From Neoceratodus forsteri (taxonomy: Eukaryota > Chordata > Ceratodontiformes > Ceratodontidae), in the NCBI GenBank assembly GCA_016271365.2, contig JADMNL010000028.1, positions 57,740,001 through 57,804,000 on the forward strand: a stretch of 64,000 nucleotides of DNA. The letters are read 5' to 3'. The position numbers were made by a program, and so were the translations under genes. Shown here piece by piece: positions 9,950 to 20,260 of the stretch. The notes below the pieces were generated by a model, which saw only the letters and a program-made list of their open reading frames with translations, had not been told where the DNA came from and did no database searches. Each line of letters starts with the position of its first letter. Within the stretch, counting starts at the first letter, position 1.

Positions 9950-10818
9950 TCCAAGCATGGGTTAACCATACCATATCAGATATTTTGGTGGTCTCTGAAA
10001 CATGGCTTAGGCCTACCACAGCCAACAAGGATATAAATTTACCCAACTACCAACTTTTCAGAGCTGATCGACAATCTGGGAGGGTAGCTATATACATGAA
10101 GGACAACCTGACTGCAACTTGCCTCACCTCCTCTTCCGTGGTGCAAGAATTTGAATGCCTATCCCTTAAAGTGGCAATTTCACATACCACATCTTTGCAG
10201 GTAATAGGCTGCTATAGACCTCCTACTGCTGGTCTCAAACTATTATCACATCTAGGTGAGATAATCGAAAAAGGGTCCCTAGAAACTATTATTATTGGAG
10301 ACATAAATCTAAATTGGCTTTCCAAGGCAGCTACCCCTTTATTATCATTCTGTGACACACATGGCTTTACACAGCTCATCAATGAGCCTACCAGAATTAA
10401 TAACAAGACCCCAAGTAATAGCACACTTCTAGATGTTATTCTGGTGAACAAGCCTCATCTATTCTCCCACGTTGGAGTCTTTTTCAATTTTATCAGTGAC
10501 CACGGTTTCATTGCTAGCATAAAAACAACCTATAAACCCGCATCCGACACAAAGTTCTCAGTGAGAAGATCGAAGCAGAATTTTGGCATCCATGCATATC
10601 TGGAAGATATGAAGTACTCCACGCATTGGCAAGAATTTTACTCAGCAAATACGGTGGATACAGCATATGATGTCCTTAATGACATAATCATAGGAGCTCT
10701 TAACAAATATGCACCAGTATCTAAAGTGCATATCAGAAACAAAACTTGTCGTTGGTTCACACCAGACCTTAAATCCGCTCTCCTTGAGAGTGACAATCTA
10801 TGGAAAAAGGCACGTTAA
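9946..10818 (+). pseudogene. L2-b endonuclease domain
   Basis: A 290-codon open frame encoding an exonuclease-endonuclease-phosphatase fold nuclease of the type that nicks target DNA for LINE insertion. In order: DILVVSETWL near residue 15 (the catalytic Glu block), a GRVAIYMKDNL block, a GCYRPP block, IIIGDINLNWL near residue 120, LINEPTRIN, STLLDVILVN, and a terminal SDHGF block near residue 180 (the catalytic Asp-His pair). The wording matches the L2 group of the Jockey superfamily. The tail (CRWFTPDL) leads toward the reverse transcriptase, but the frame ends with a stop at 10818. An in-frame join to the 2A-like leader has been lost. Confidence 0.85.
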
Positions 10819-12740
10819 ACAAAGACACCGTCAGACTGGGGACAGTTCAAAAAGGCCAGGAACATATGTACCAGGAAGGTCAGAGATGCAAAGGCTGCTT
10901 ACTATCATGCTGAACTGGACTCCTCTTTCCATAACCTTGCTAAATTCTGAAACACCATAAATGACATATCTGGACATGCTCCAAGTAACTCGCTCCCAGC
11001 CAAAATAATCTCTGGGACGACCATCATCAATGACAGGCTGGAAGTCCTAGAGTCCTTTAACAATCACTTCACGACTGCAGGATTAGCATTTGACAACTCT
11101 CCTGCAAACTCAATGCGATCCAAGTTAGGCATACAACTTACCGAAACTCAGGTAACTGACTCTACCTTCTCCTTCAAACCAGCCACTTTGAAGCAAGTGG
11201 AAGACTTACTATGCCAACTGGACATAAAGAAAAGTGCAGGTGCGGACTCCCTCAACCCCTACTTCCTAAAGATTGCTGTGCATGTACTAGCAGTACCAAT
11301 AATACATTTATTTAACCTCTCGTTACTACTAGGGCTATCCCTTCAATTTGGAAAACTGCACAAGTCATTCTGCTATTTAAATTAGGGGACCCTTCTGACC
11401 TCAACAACTACAGCCCAATCTCCATCCTCCCTGTACTATCCAAACTACTGGAAAAGATAGTAAGCATGCAACTGAGAGTCTACCTTGAATCAGCTAACCT
11501 CTTAAACCCAGCACAATCTGGATTTAGAGCCAAACACAGCAACATTACTGCCCTAGCAAAAGTAACCAATAACTGGCAATTAGAATTGGATAAAAAGAAT
11601 TGTATCTGCACTGTGTTTTTAGATCTGAGTAAGGCATTCGACACAGTTGACCATGAACTCTCCTTTCTTCCCTGAAATCCATAGGGCTGGATTCATACTC
11701 CTTACGATGGTTCAACAACTACCTTACTGGATGGACCCAGCAGGTTAGGGCTGAAGGGGAGCTGTCCCCACTTAAATCACTGCAAAGAGGAGTACCCCAA
11801 GGATCTATCCTCGGTCCTATCCTATTCGCCATATATATCAACAGTATTGATAATAACCTCACCAAGGCCACCGTACATCTATTTGCCGATGATACGGTGC
11901 TCTATGTCAGCCGCCCTTCTCCAGAGGTAGCCTGCAAAGAATTACAACCAGAGTTCAATCTACTCCAACACCAACTCCTGAGCAAAAAAAACCTGCTCAA
12001 TGCAAAGAAAACAAAGGCAATGTTTTTCTCTCCCCACACGCATGCAGGATATTCAGTCTCAAGTACGCTCCCACACATATCCACTATCCTTGGTGAAAAT
12101 CTTGAATTTGTCACAGAATTCAAATATCTGGGTGTCTGGCTCGACAGTAGACTTTCCTTCATAGAACATATGGAAGAACTACTGAAAAAGCTACAAAGAC
12201 TTGGGCTTTATTTTAGAATAAAACACTTTCTCACAAGCGAGGCTAAGCAAAAGCTGGTCCAGGCCACATTTCTTTCTGTAATCGGCAATGCTGATTTCTT
12301 ATGCAGTCATTGCCCCATCTCATATCTGGGAAAATTGGATACACTTTACCACAGGGCCTTGAGATATATCACAGAACTCCCATGCAACACCCACCATTGC
12401 TCCCTTTATGCAGCAGTTGGATGGACCTTGCTTCAGTTCAGAAGGGGCAGAAACGCTACACTATGGATCTTCAGAGCTATATCCAAGAAATTACCACAAT
12501 ATGTCTCGGACTGCTTCACATAAGTTACCTTAAGTAAATATGCCCTAAGAAGCTACACTTCCATTATGCACAAAGTGCCCAAATTCAGTTCTCACTTTAG
12601 AAGGACTGCCATTAGTTTTGGGCTACCCTCACTATGGAACAATTTGCAGAAAATACTTAAACTGAGTACACCTATATCCATTACATCCTTTAAATCCATC
12701 TGCTCGAGGCTTATCAAGGAAAAATGCAACTGTCATTGAC
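10819..12740 (+). pseudogene. L2-b reverse transcriptase and C-terminal region
   Basis: RNA-directed DNA polymerase of L2-b, spread over several frames. Recognisable blocks in order: LDIKKSAGADSLNPYFLK (11218-11275), NYSPISILPVLSKLLEKI after a frameshift (about 11405-11460), QSGFRAKHSNI, VFLDLSKAFDTVDH (11610-11655, first catalytic Asp), GVPQGSILGPILFAIYIN (11785-11840), and an intact catalytic LFADDTVLY (11880-11907). A 208-codon frame, 11897-12523, carries EFKYLGVWLDSRLSF and a YHRALRYITELPCNTHHCSLY block, typical of the L2 post-RT region. At least three frameshifts or stops make it non-coding today. Confidence 0.85.
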
Positions 12741-13370
12741 ATTAGTAGGGAAACTCCTCTTCCTCCCCTTCATCTCCAAGTCTGTCCCTTCCACTGATGC
12801 TCTCCGCTAATTCCATGTCCTGCATCCTTACCTTGCTTCTCACTTTTTTACCCATGTCAGCATATAGTGCCTTATCTTTCCACCCTCTCACATTCCCTAC
12901 TCCTTCATCACCTATTTCCACCCTCCCTCCCTGCCTACTTGCATCCCTCCCTTCTCTCTCTCTGTAAGCCCTGCCAACCATCACTTGCTCAGACCATTAA
13001 CTGCCTATTTTTGTCACCCCTCCCTGCTTAGTAGCATCCCTCCATCTCTCACCAAAGCACCACCTCCTTCATCTGCTCAGACCACTTACTGCCCATTCCT
13101 TCGCCTCTGACAAATCCCCTTATACTTTATACATTAGTCACCAACTATTCTCTCTTCATGTCCAAATTTGTATTCCCCCAATCTTCCTTATTATATTTAA
13201 ATATGTGAATTTGTGTCAGTAGATCTTGCCTAATTGTACATATCCATGTGTTGGTATCCTTTATGCCATTATATCCTGTATAATCTGTTCCTTCATTGTG
13301 TTTTGCTCCTTGAATTGTACTATATTGTTATGTAGCTGACCTTTGACCTAACCAGGTCCATCTTGCAAAT

Positions 13371-13381
13371 GAGCTTTGCTC
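13371..13381 (+). promoter_or_regulatory. 3' stem-loop of L2-b
   Basis: A GAGC-ttt-GCTC hairpin about 40 bases upstream of the end of the element, after which come GGATAAATAAAG and the tail. Its position matches the stem-loop of L2-a. In studied L2-type LINEs such a hairpin is the recognition site for the reverse transcriptase; here this is inferred. Confidence 0.45.
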
Positions 13382-13418
13382 AACGGTGTTCGCCTGGATA
13401 AATAAAGATTTGCTTGCT

Positions 13419-13440
13419 TGATTGATTGATTGATTGATTT
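13419..13440 (+). repeat. (GATT)n tail of L2-b
   Basis: Five tandem GATT units at the 3' end of L2-b. Short tandem repeats rather than poly(A) are typical L2-type tails. The run makes a spurious extension of the CR1 endonuclease frame on the other strand (INQSINQ), which marks the junction clearly. Confidence 0.85.
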
Positions 13441-13798
13441 TATCAAAGTTTGCCCTTCTGAAATTTAGGACTTCTGTCCTTGACTGAGATTTGATATCCT
13501 TCAGGACTATTTTATACCAGACCGAGTTGTGGTTGCTGTTTACCAGCAGCTCCCCAACTCTGACTGCCTCAATTTGTTCCAAGTTAGTGAGGACCACATC
13601 CAAGAGGTTGTTCTGCCTAGTAGGATCGGTGACTAACTGTGTGAGAAAGCAATCCTGTAAGGCTTCTACCGCCAATTGACTCCTTGATAATCTAGCCAGT
13701 GGCATGCCCCAGTCCACATCTGGCATGTTAAGGTCCCCCACTACCACTGGTTCTCCTTTTAGTAACATTTCTTTGATTGACTCCCTGAGAGAGTACAT
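13441..13798 (-). mobile_element. CR1-A, 5' segment: endonuclease fragment
   Basis: The most upstream surviving part of CR1-A on the minus strand. It reads VVVGDLNMPDVDWG (the metal-binding Asp/Asn block), LTQLVTDPTRQNNLLDVVLTN, a degraded N-H block where CR1 has the SDH pair, and FRRANFDK at the junction with L2-b. The segment upstream of the GD(F/L)N block is absent, so CR1-A was 5' truncated at about 13798. The bases TGCTATTA at 13799-13806 resemble TGATTATTA at 4677-4685 and may be a degraded target-site duplication around the whole 9.1-kb insertion. Confidence 0.9.
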
Positions 13799-14857
13799 TG
13801 CTATTAACGAGGCTAGATTAGATGATGCCTACAGGCTATTAAATAGTATCCATCCTCCGAGAGCCTCATCTTCTATTGAATTACCTAGTCTGAACCTCCA
13901 AAGTAATGCTGCCATCCTGGTCTGTAGCTCCATCCCAGCCACTAATAACAAGAGGGCAACTAAGGAAGAAATGGGGAGATTGGAAGGTCAGAGAATCATG
14001 GCTAAAACTCAATCACTGAAAGAGGTGTATACCAGGTGCATTATAGCAAATGTGGAGGAATCCAAAATAACAGTGGTTGAGAAGGACAGCATTCAGAGAG
14101 TGATTGTTCCTGAGAATAAAGTTAATTTGGTCAGAGTGGAAGGTACCAATAGTAATATGATTCTGGTGATCCCTATAGATGCAACAGAGAATAATTTAAG
14201 GGACAAAGTAACATAAAAACTGTAGAATCGAATGCTGACTGTTATTTGAAGCAATCTTTTATTAGAATTTATGGTTTTAAAAGAGTTGAAAATGAGGGTA
14301 CTATGATGCTGAAGGGAATGATTTTATGCTGATATAAAACAGTCTTGGATCTATCCCTTGCTCTCGATGATATTCAAAATGTCACCAGGAAAACAAATGC
14401 GCAAGGGACTGAATGTGTTGATTTCTATTGCATCTCTCCCAGAGTACTGACTTATCTCTGGATTAACGGCCATATGCCGGTACAGCACAGTTTGATTGCT
14501 GAGTTTATTAATACTGATGGAGTGCATTGTGGACTACAACAAAAGGTTATACCTGACCCCAATCCAGTTACTCTTGGTTTGTTTGGATTTAAGAAGCTAT
14601 ACAAGAAGAATGATTTTAAATTAACTTACGCTTTGTACAACTTCCTGAGTCATGTATTACAGATCCACTTAGGTAGAAAGGGGGTTGTTAGCTCCCATAG
14701 GAGAAGGAGTTATTCTGAGGAAGGACAGGTTAATATAATTGTTAAGAATATAAAGATTGCTAATAGGATTTTGGAAAAGATAGGTCTGTTAGACAATATT
14801 GGCCTATATCTAGTTAAAGATTTTTTTCTGGAACTGTCAAAATCACATCTTGACTGA
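13799..14857 (+). pseudogene. LINE ORF1, 3' part (I/Vingi-like element)
   Basis: ORF1-type coding sequence that resumes where CR1-A ends. Two frames are visible. The first runs to 14216 and contains a polar region and a TVVEKDSIQRVIVPENKVN block; an A-run or stop ends it. The second, 14345-14857 (170 codons), includes CVDFYCISPRVLTYLWINGHMP, a VNIIVKNIKIANRILEKIG block and a Leu-rich end. The pattern of short beta strands and helices would suit an RNA-binding domain such as the RRM-like parts of some ORF1 proteins, but no catalytic or zinc motif is visible. Placement between the 5' ORF1 half and the endonuclease of the same LINE supports the call. Confidence 0.55.
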
Positions 14858-15172
14858 GAAGGATTCAGGAGTTTTAGCCCTGAGCACTGTAATGAAGAAT
14901 GCAAATAATCCAGTCGATCACATTCCATCAAAAACTATGTTTTAAGTTCTTGCTGAGTACTTTAAATGATTAAGTTGTACTGAAGAACCTGAAGTGGAGA
15001 TTGTTCCTGCTAATGGAAACAATACCCTTTCAAATACTTCTTAAACAAAATGTTTAAAAAGGGACTAGCTCATGGAACATGCCTGGGATTGGCACAAAGC
15101 TCATGGGTGAGGACTGGGTTATTCTAATAAGGGAATTTGACATGATTTGTCTATGATAAACATGGCACAGTC
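14858..15172 (+). pseudogene. I/Vingi-like LINE: ORF1-ORF2 linker and start of endonuclease
   Basis: After about 200 bases of linker, a frame from about 15064 reads SSWNMPGIGTKLMGED, IREFDMICL and a stop. This fits the start of a LINE endonuclease (WN-x-x-G near the N terminus, then the DI-LQET block). The catalytic Glu codon falls in the region cut by the 15173-15777 insertion. Confidence 0.6.
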
Positions 15173-15777
15173 GACCCGGTGGCGCTGATAGCTGAGGCGC
15201 TGGATGCCTTACTTCATGCCATGCTGGCAACTCGTGTTTGGGAGCCTGCTCGGGTCATTGCAGGTCGGCCGGGGAGGAGAGAATTGAGCATCTGGAGGAC
15301 TGCACTCCTCTCCTGGGGAGTGGTGGGTTGTGTGTCCATGGCACCTGTGACCCCTAGTGGAGACTGGGGGTGTTGCAGCTGGTGACACCTTGCAACAGGG
15401 ATAGAAACAGCAGTGGACATCCTGCGGGTGAGCATGGAAGCATGCTCGCCACGCACTGGACATCATTGCATGTCCGGTCCCTGGGGTTTGCATAAGGAAA
15501 CCCCTCCTGTCATGCACACAGGATGCCCATGATGGACTCCCTCCATCCGGCCAGAACAAAGCCTGGCAAGTGGGGCGGGGGTTCAGGGTGACCTCAGTCT
15601 CCTCCGTCATCCCCCTTTGGGGGGCCCTCCATGGGGGGGCAAGCCACGGTCCTCCCCATCTCAGCACCATGGCAGAGGCCAGGCCTGAGGAGTTGAGGAT
15701 CCATGAACAGGGTTGATGGGGGGACAAGGCTTCATCCCCCACCAAGCAAGAGGAGTCATAAATAGAATTAAAGAAAA
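15173..15777 (+). mobile_element. SINE with tRNA-Leu-like head, inserted in LINE endonuclease
   Basis: The first 83 bases (15173-15255) resemble a class II tRNA: GACCCG at the start pairs with CGGGTC at 15250-15255 as an acceptor stem. An A-box-like GTGGCGCTGATAGCTGAGG leads into GCGCTGGAT, as in tRNA-Leu, and a degenerate B box (gtttgggagcct) follows. The remaining 520 bases are GC-rich with no recognised family. The flanks are aaacatggcac (from 15158) and aaacatggtgcaac (from about 15780). Both resemble the same ETW-x-x-T coding stretch of the interrupted endonuclease, which is the sign of a target-site duplication. The SINE is therefore younger than the LINE. Confidence 0.65.
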
Positions 15778-16330
15778 AGAAACATGGTGCAACACTCAGC
15801 AAGTACTTGAATTAAACGAGTACCACATGTTTCAAAGATCTAGTAAAAAGAAGGCATCAGCTGGTAGAAGGGCAGCGGGACTGATGGCATATTTTAAAGT
15901 TGGGGCTTTGAGGGCTGCGGAAGGTATAACTGAATTTGACTTCTTCTTGGTGGTCTGGGTAAAGATTTGTGAGAAATATATGATATTATTTAATATTTAT
16001 ATCCTGTCATGTAATTCCTAATATTATACAAATAAAATATGGGAGAGTTTACAGAACGAGATTTTGGCTGTTCAGACTAATTACCCTGACTCTTATATTC
16101 TGCTAGCTGGTGATCTAAATTCCAGAATTGTGCCTTTTGATGGCCTTTTGAATGAGACTGTCTTAAAATGGATGTTTCCTGAGGCCAGCAATTTTACATG
16201 AAGGACTTCTGATAACAAGATAAATTCTAGTGGCCAAAGATTGATGGAATTAATGAAAAGCTGCCACATTTACCCATTGGGAGAATAATTGGCCAACCTA
16301 TCTTTTTCTCACATCATGCTGTGTCAGTCT
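15778..16330 (+). pseudogene. I/Vingi-like LINE endonuclease, main part
   Basis: Endonuclease domain resuming after the SINE. It begins with an ETWCNTQQ stretch (catalytic Glu block), ELNEYHMFQ and a GRRAAGLMAYFKV block (usually RPSGGVA.Y.K in LINEs). After a frameshift it reads YPDSYILLAGDLNSRI (16078-16130; the GD(F/L)N metal-binding block), then RTSDNKINSSGQRLMELMKSC. The C-terminal SDH block is faint (about 16395). The order is that of an APE-type endonuclease. Premature stops at 16020, 16200 and later show decay. Confidence 0.75.
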
Positions 16331-16990
16331 TGGAGTTAGCCTTATGAAACGGACCCCCCAAAATATGGTCAGAAATATAAATTGTAACGAGGAGTGAAAG
16401 TGATCATTTTCCCATGTTGAGCAGCAAGTATTATTAAAAATGTGCTAAAGATCTCTGAGCCAAAGTAAGTGCTCCCCAATTAGAGCTTAGATACCTTAAG
16501 AGAGTTAGATGGAATAATGAGGTAGAGATAGATATAAAGAATGTAACTGTCATAGTACAGGAGCTAGGGGAATTTCACGAAGAAATTAAACATATCCTCT
16601 TTATTGAAGGGTTCTACAAAAAGAAAGTTACATCCGGGGGGGGAGTGGTTTGACCAAGAATGTAAACATAGAAAGAGAAGACTGATGACTTACATAAGAG
16701 CTGGAAAAAAAATGGCAAATAAATAGACATTTCAAGATTTATAATATGAAAGGAAACAATATAAGATTTTCCTGTAGTTTAAAAGAAAGGAATATTATAA
16801 GAACCAGTGGGATCTTATGCTGATAGCCATACAGAGAAAAAAACAACAGCTCTTCTGGTCCCTAGTTGCAAGGGGCTGTAATGAGTATAAAGAGGAACTG
16901 GACTCGTACATCACTAAGGAAGTCTGGCTCCAGTATTTCTCAAATATGTTTTATGATCCTTTGGTTAATATACCTGAGGAAACTTATGAT
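16331..16990 (+). pseudogene. I/Vingi-like LINE: linker between endonuclease and RT
   Basis: Basic, AT-rich sequence with short coding-like stretches. It includes a WFDQECKHRKRR-type string near 16650 and KNQWDLMLIAIQRKKQQLFWSLVARGC (16800-16880), comparable to the positively charged linker that precedes the RT in many LINEs. Frames are broken repeatedly. Assignment depends on position. Confidence 0.55.
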
Positions 16991-18160
16991 CAGGATGACT
17001 AAAGGTCAGCTTTTAATCCAATTTATCAGTAGGAAGCCTTCTCAGCATTTAGTTCTCTTAAATCTAAAAATGCCCCTGGTCCTAATAAAATCCCAGCTGA
17101 AGTTAGTCACTGCTCAGTGGAAGAATGGTCAAGTTGTTTAACAACTTTCTTCAATAAATGTATTGCCGAAAGATGTGTTCCTAACTCATGGAGAGGTAAG
17201 AAAATCATCCCAATTTTTAAAAAGGAGAATCATTATGATCCAATAATGTACAGACCAATTGGCCTGCTTGACATCATGTCTAAAATGTATTCTAGAATGT
17301 TACTAGAAAGACTGAAAACAAAACTTAAAATTGAGGGTGATAGTTCCCCCTTGCAAGATGGTTTCAGAGAAGGATACTCAACTGTAGCTAATTGTCTCAT
17401 CCTACAGCATCTCCTGGAAAAATATATCAGACTAAGCAGTCAGAAATTTTATGCTGCCTTTATTGATTTTAGTTCAGAATTTAATTCGATTGCCAGAAAT
17501 ACATTATGCGAAATTATGAAGGAGTGGGGGATATCCCCCAATCTGATTAGTATTCTTAAAGATCTCCATACAGATACATGGGCCCAAGTTGGAGTTGGGA
17601 ATCGAGGTCACAGTTCAGACAAGTTTCCAACTAATAAAGGGATCAGACCGGGTGCACACTTGCCCCTACTCTCTTTTCTAGCTACATATTAATAAATCAT
17701 TGAACGCACAAGGCATTCCTGATATGGACTCTCCAAAAATTGCCCAGATAATGTGCCTTGTGCTAGCCTACACAGATGACCTGGTCCTCTTCTTGCTCTC
17801 CTGTAGCAGGATACAGAAGAAACTTGATATTCTAAATATGGAGTCCAAAAGCTTATCCCTCAAGGTAAATAATTCTAAAAGCAAAATTATTGCATCTGGA
17901 GCTCACAAGAATAAATATCAATGGAAATTGGTTAATGTGTCATTGGACATAGTTAAAACATATTGTTACTTGGGCATAACGTTTTCTAGGAATCTCTCAT
18001 GGAAAAGTCACCTTGATCATATTTTAGCCAAGGCAAAATCATCTATTACTGGTTTAAAAAGGTTCAACCCCCTATACAGTGGGCATTTGATCTGCCCACT
18101 GGTTGAGGTCGTAAAATCTAAATTTAACATGCAGGTTCTCTTATGGTGTTGAAATATGGG
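16991..18160 (+). pseudogene. I/Vingi-like LINE reverse transcriptase
   Basis: Reverse transcriptase in three frames. The entry block AFSSLKSKNAPGPNKIPAE (17040-17100) leads into a 191-codon frame, 17117-17692, with NSWRGKKIIPIFKK, YRPIGLLDIMSKMYSRML, GFREGYSTVANCLILQHLL and FYAAFIDFSSEFNSI (first catalytic Asp) and a degraded GIRPGAHLPLLSFL block. A second frame from 17700 has LAYTDDLVLFLL (17766-17800), which keeps the two catalytic Asp residues but has Thr for the usual Ala, then LKVNNSKSKI and YCYLGITFSRNLSWKSHL. The general style (APGPN..PAE, YADDLVLFS, LKVN..K) suits the I/Ingi/Vingi side of the LINE tree, a tentative reading. Confidence 0.8.
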
Positions 18161-18162
18161 CC

Positions 18163-19013
18163 TTGTCCCTACTTGAGGGACTGGAAAAATCAGTTGTAGA
18201 AATATTACACTCTGCATTGGGATTTAATAAATTTACTCCAAGCCGATTTGTAAGAGCTGAGTTGGGTCTAACCAGTATCCAAGCAATTTCTGATAGTAAA
18301 ATAGTCAATTATTGGCTTAAAATAAATAGATATACTGAGGATAGATTGGTTAAAAATGCTTACAGAAGAAAGTCTTCTGGAAAGACATTGGTATCTAGTT
18401 ACCTTACTGGTTGGGGCATATACTTACACTTTTGCAAAATGATGGAACTGACTTCTTAGCCAGATATGTTAATAAAAATACTGTCCTAAGTTACAAATAC
18501 AAAGTATTTATCTCTAGAAAAACTGAAGATTGGCACAAGCTAAGATTTGAATGCTATTCAGGAGTCTAAATGTTCTAAGTGGTATAGTATGAATGATTGC
18601 AGACATACTGTAGCTTCAGATACTATCTGGATGTCTTGGAGGATCCCACTCAAAGGAAAATTCTTGCAAAATACAGAACTGGCATGCTTGCATCTAATGT
18701 ACTCCTAGCCAGATTTAAAAAATATTCTAACCCTGAAGAGGAGTTTTGTAAATGTAACAACAAACAAGCTAGAGAAGATTTGCATCATGTAATGCTGAAA
18801 TGTCAATGGTATCATAAAGTCAAGGAACACTGGTTTGCCCCAATACTCAATTCCTTGGATAACACAGATGAAAATGAAATTCTAAAAATTATGTTTACTG
18901 TATTAAAAGATGAATATATTCTTTACAGAGTTGCTGACTATTTAGGGATTATGCAGAAAGTTAGGAAGAGAATGCTTAGCATACTTGAACATTCAACAGG
19001 AATAGGAGTGTAA
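18163..19013 (+). pseudogene. I/Vingi-like LINE C-terminal region with Cys/His motif
   Basis: Post-RT region in two frames. The first (18163-18459) has an FNKFTPSRFVRAELGLTSIQ block. This matches the (F/L)-x-R-x-ELGL block seen after the RT in Vingi-type and related elements. The second (18597-19013) has KILAKYRTGMLASNVLLARF and a CKCNN...REDLHHVMLKC block near 18750-18810, a C-x-C-H-C arrangement like the C-terminal zinc-knuckle motif of such LINEs, possibly for RNA or DNA binding. The frame closes at 19013. Confidence 0.7.
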
Positions 19014-19201
19014 ATAAAATATGCTATGTTGTCCCTACTCATGTATACTATAGAGGGAAACCTGCTGTCCCTGGAACATTTTGCTGTTTTTTTAAATGTG
19101 ATTTTATAAGGTAATTTATTTATATCATTTGTGTGATGATTTTATTTGTAATGATCTTTTATTATGCTTGAACAATAAAGTGATTATTACTACTACTATT
19201 A
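19014..19201 (+). other. 3' UTR and tail of the I/Vingi-like LINE
   Basis: AT-rich 3' UTR ending in AATAAAGTGATTATTACTACTACTATTA. A short ATT/TAC-type tandem tail, not poly(A), follows a polyadenylation-like AATAAA at 19174. Related elements often end in ATT-rich short repeats. This sets the right border of the element at about 19201. Confidence 0.65.
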
Positions 19202-20229
19202 GGCCCTATGCACTATGCCTATGCACTGCATAAACCGGGTGTGTAGGCATAGACACATGGGAATGCCACATGGCAGGATTCTATGGACCTCCCCGTGGCA
19301 TGCATGATCAGCGTAGAGGACACTTACGTGCCCGATCCCCTGGTCGCGCAGAGAGCAACATGCCAGGGGCAGGTGGGAGGTGCCAGGGACATGCCAGTAC
19401 TATGCACCATTCTCTAAGGGGTGTAGTGCTGGCCACAGGGGTGCAGAGGAGGGCACAGGCTAAAGCAGGGAGGACCCTGTCGTAAGTCCTGTATGCACGC
19501 AGTGCATCGCCCAGTCCTGACGGAGTGCCCCCTTCCCTCACCAACAGACCCCTGCACCCATCCATGAATGGCTGCCCAGTCCCACCCACTCCAGTACACA
19601 GCTGTGTCCCATCCCCTGAAATGTAGCCCCCTACCCCAACGCACAGAGGGGCACTGACCCAGGGACTGCGGACACCCACCCCAACCTCTGTCCAGTACAG
19701 CACCCCCAGACCATCCCTGACCCCCAATTCCAGCGCCTCCGGTGAGCCTTGGTATGTAGTGCCCCCCTGTAGCACCAGTCCCCCGCATACCTGCCCATCA
19801 GTGCTGTCGCTCAGGACAGCCAGCGGTACAGCCCTCCATACATCTCCTTGGCCTCCGGCCATCCAAGTGATCCTGGGAGCATGCTGCCATATATAGGCAG
19901 AACACTCCCAACGCCACTTGGATGGCTGGTGGCCGAGGAGGTGTTTGGAGTGCCATGTCACTGGCCATCCCGAGCCATGGCACCGATGGGCATATATGGG
20001 GATGGTGGGGGGTGTTGATGGTGCCATGGAGGGCAGAGAGCTAATGTACACCACTGGAGGGGCCAGGATCAGGGGATAGGGGCTGGTGGGAACATACCTT
20101 GGGGGGCTGTGTGCACACATGGGGGCACTCTCAAGGTGGCATGTCTACACCTGTACAGTGCCCCACAGGGCTATATGTGGATGAGGCACGGTTGTGTATG
20201 GGGGGACCACATTCATGGGGCCAGTACCC

Positions 20230-20260
<31 letters not shown>

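Larger units (their letters stand above)
7991..13440 (+). mobile_element. L2-type LINE with 5' monomer repeats (L2-b), near full length
   Basis: A plus-strand LINE nested in CR1-A. It comprises a GC-rich 5' region with two blocks of 119-bp monomers, a leader frame ending in a 2A-like motif, an endonuclease, a reverse transcriptase with an intact FADD box, a C-terminal region, a long pyrimidine-rich 3' UTR, a 3' stem-loop and a (GATT)n tail. Its right junction with CR1-A at 13440 is sharp. The left boundary (about 7991) is set by the end of CR1 coding sequence and the first monomer. Including the monomers in the element is inference from orientation and contiguity; they could be an older, independent repeat. 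Several frameshifts and stops make it non-functional. Confidence 0.7.

Noticed and set aside
15173..15255. Functional tRNA-Leu gene
   Set aside because: The acceptor stem pairs, but the B box is degenerate and the sequence continues into a SINE-like body inserted in a LINE with a target duplication.
15209..15802. 197-codon minus-strand frame in the SINE insertion
   Set aside because: It overlaps a tRNA-like head and a GC-rich SINE body; composition explains its length.
19308..20120. 270-codon minus-strand frame, the longest in the GC-rich block
   Set aside because: Rich in Gly/Ser/Pro/Val, with near-equal open frames on the other strand and in other phases; no motif; crosses a palindrome.
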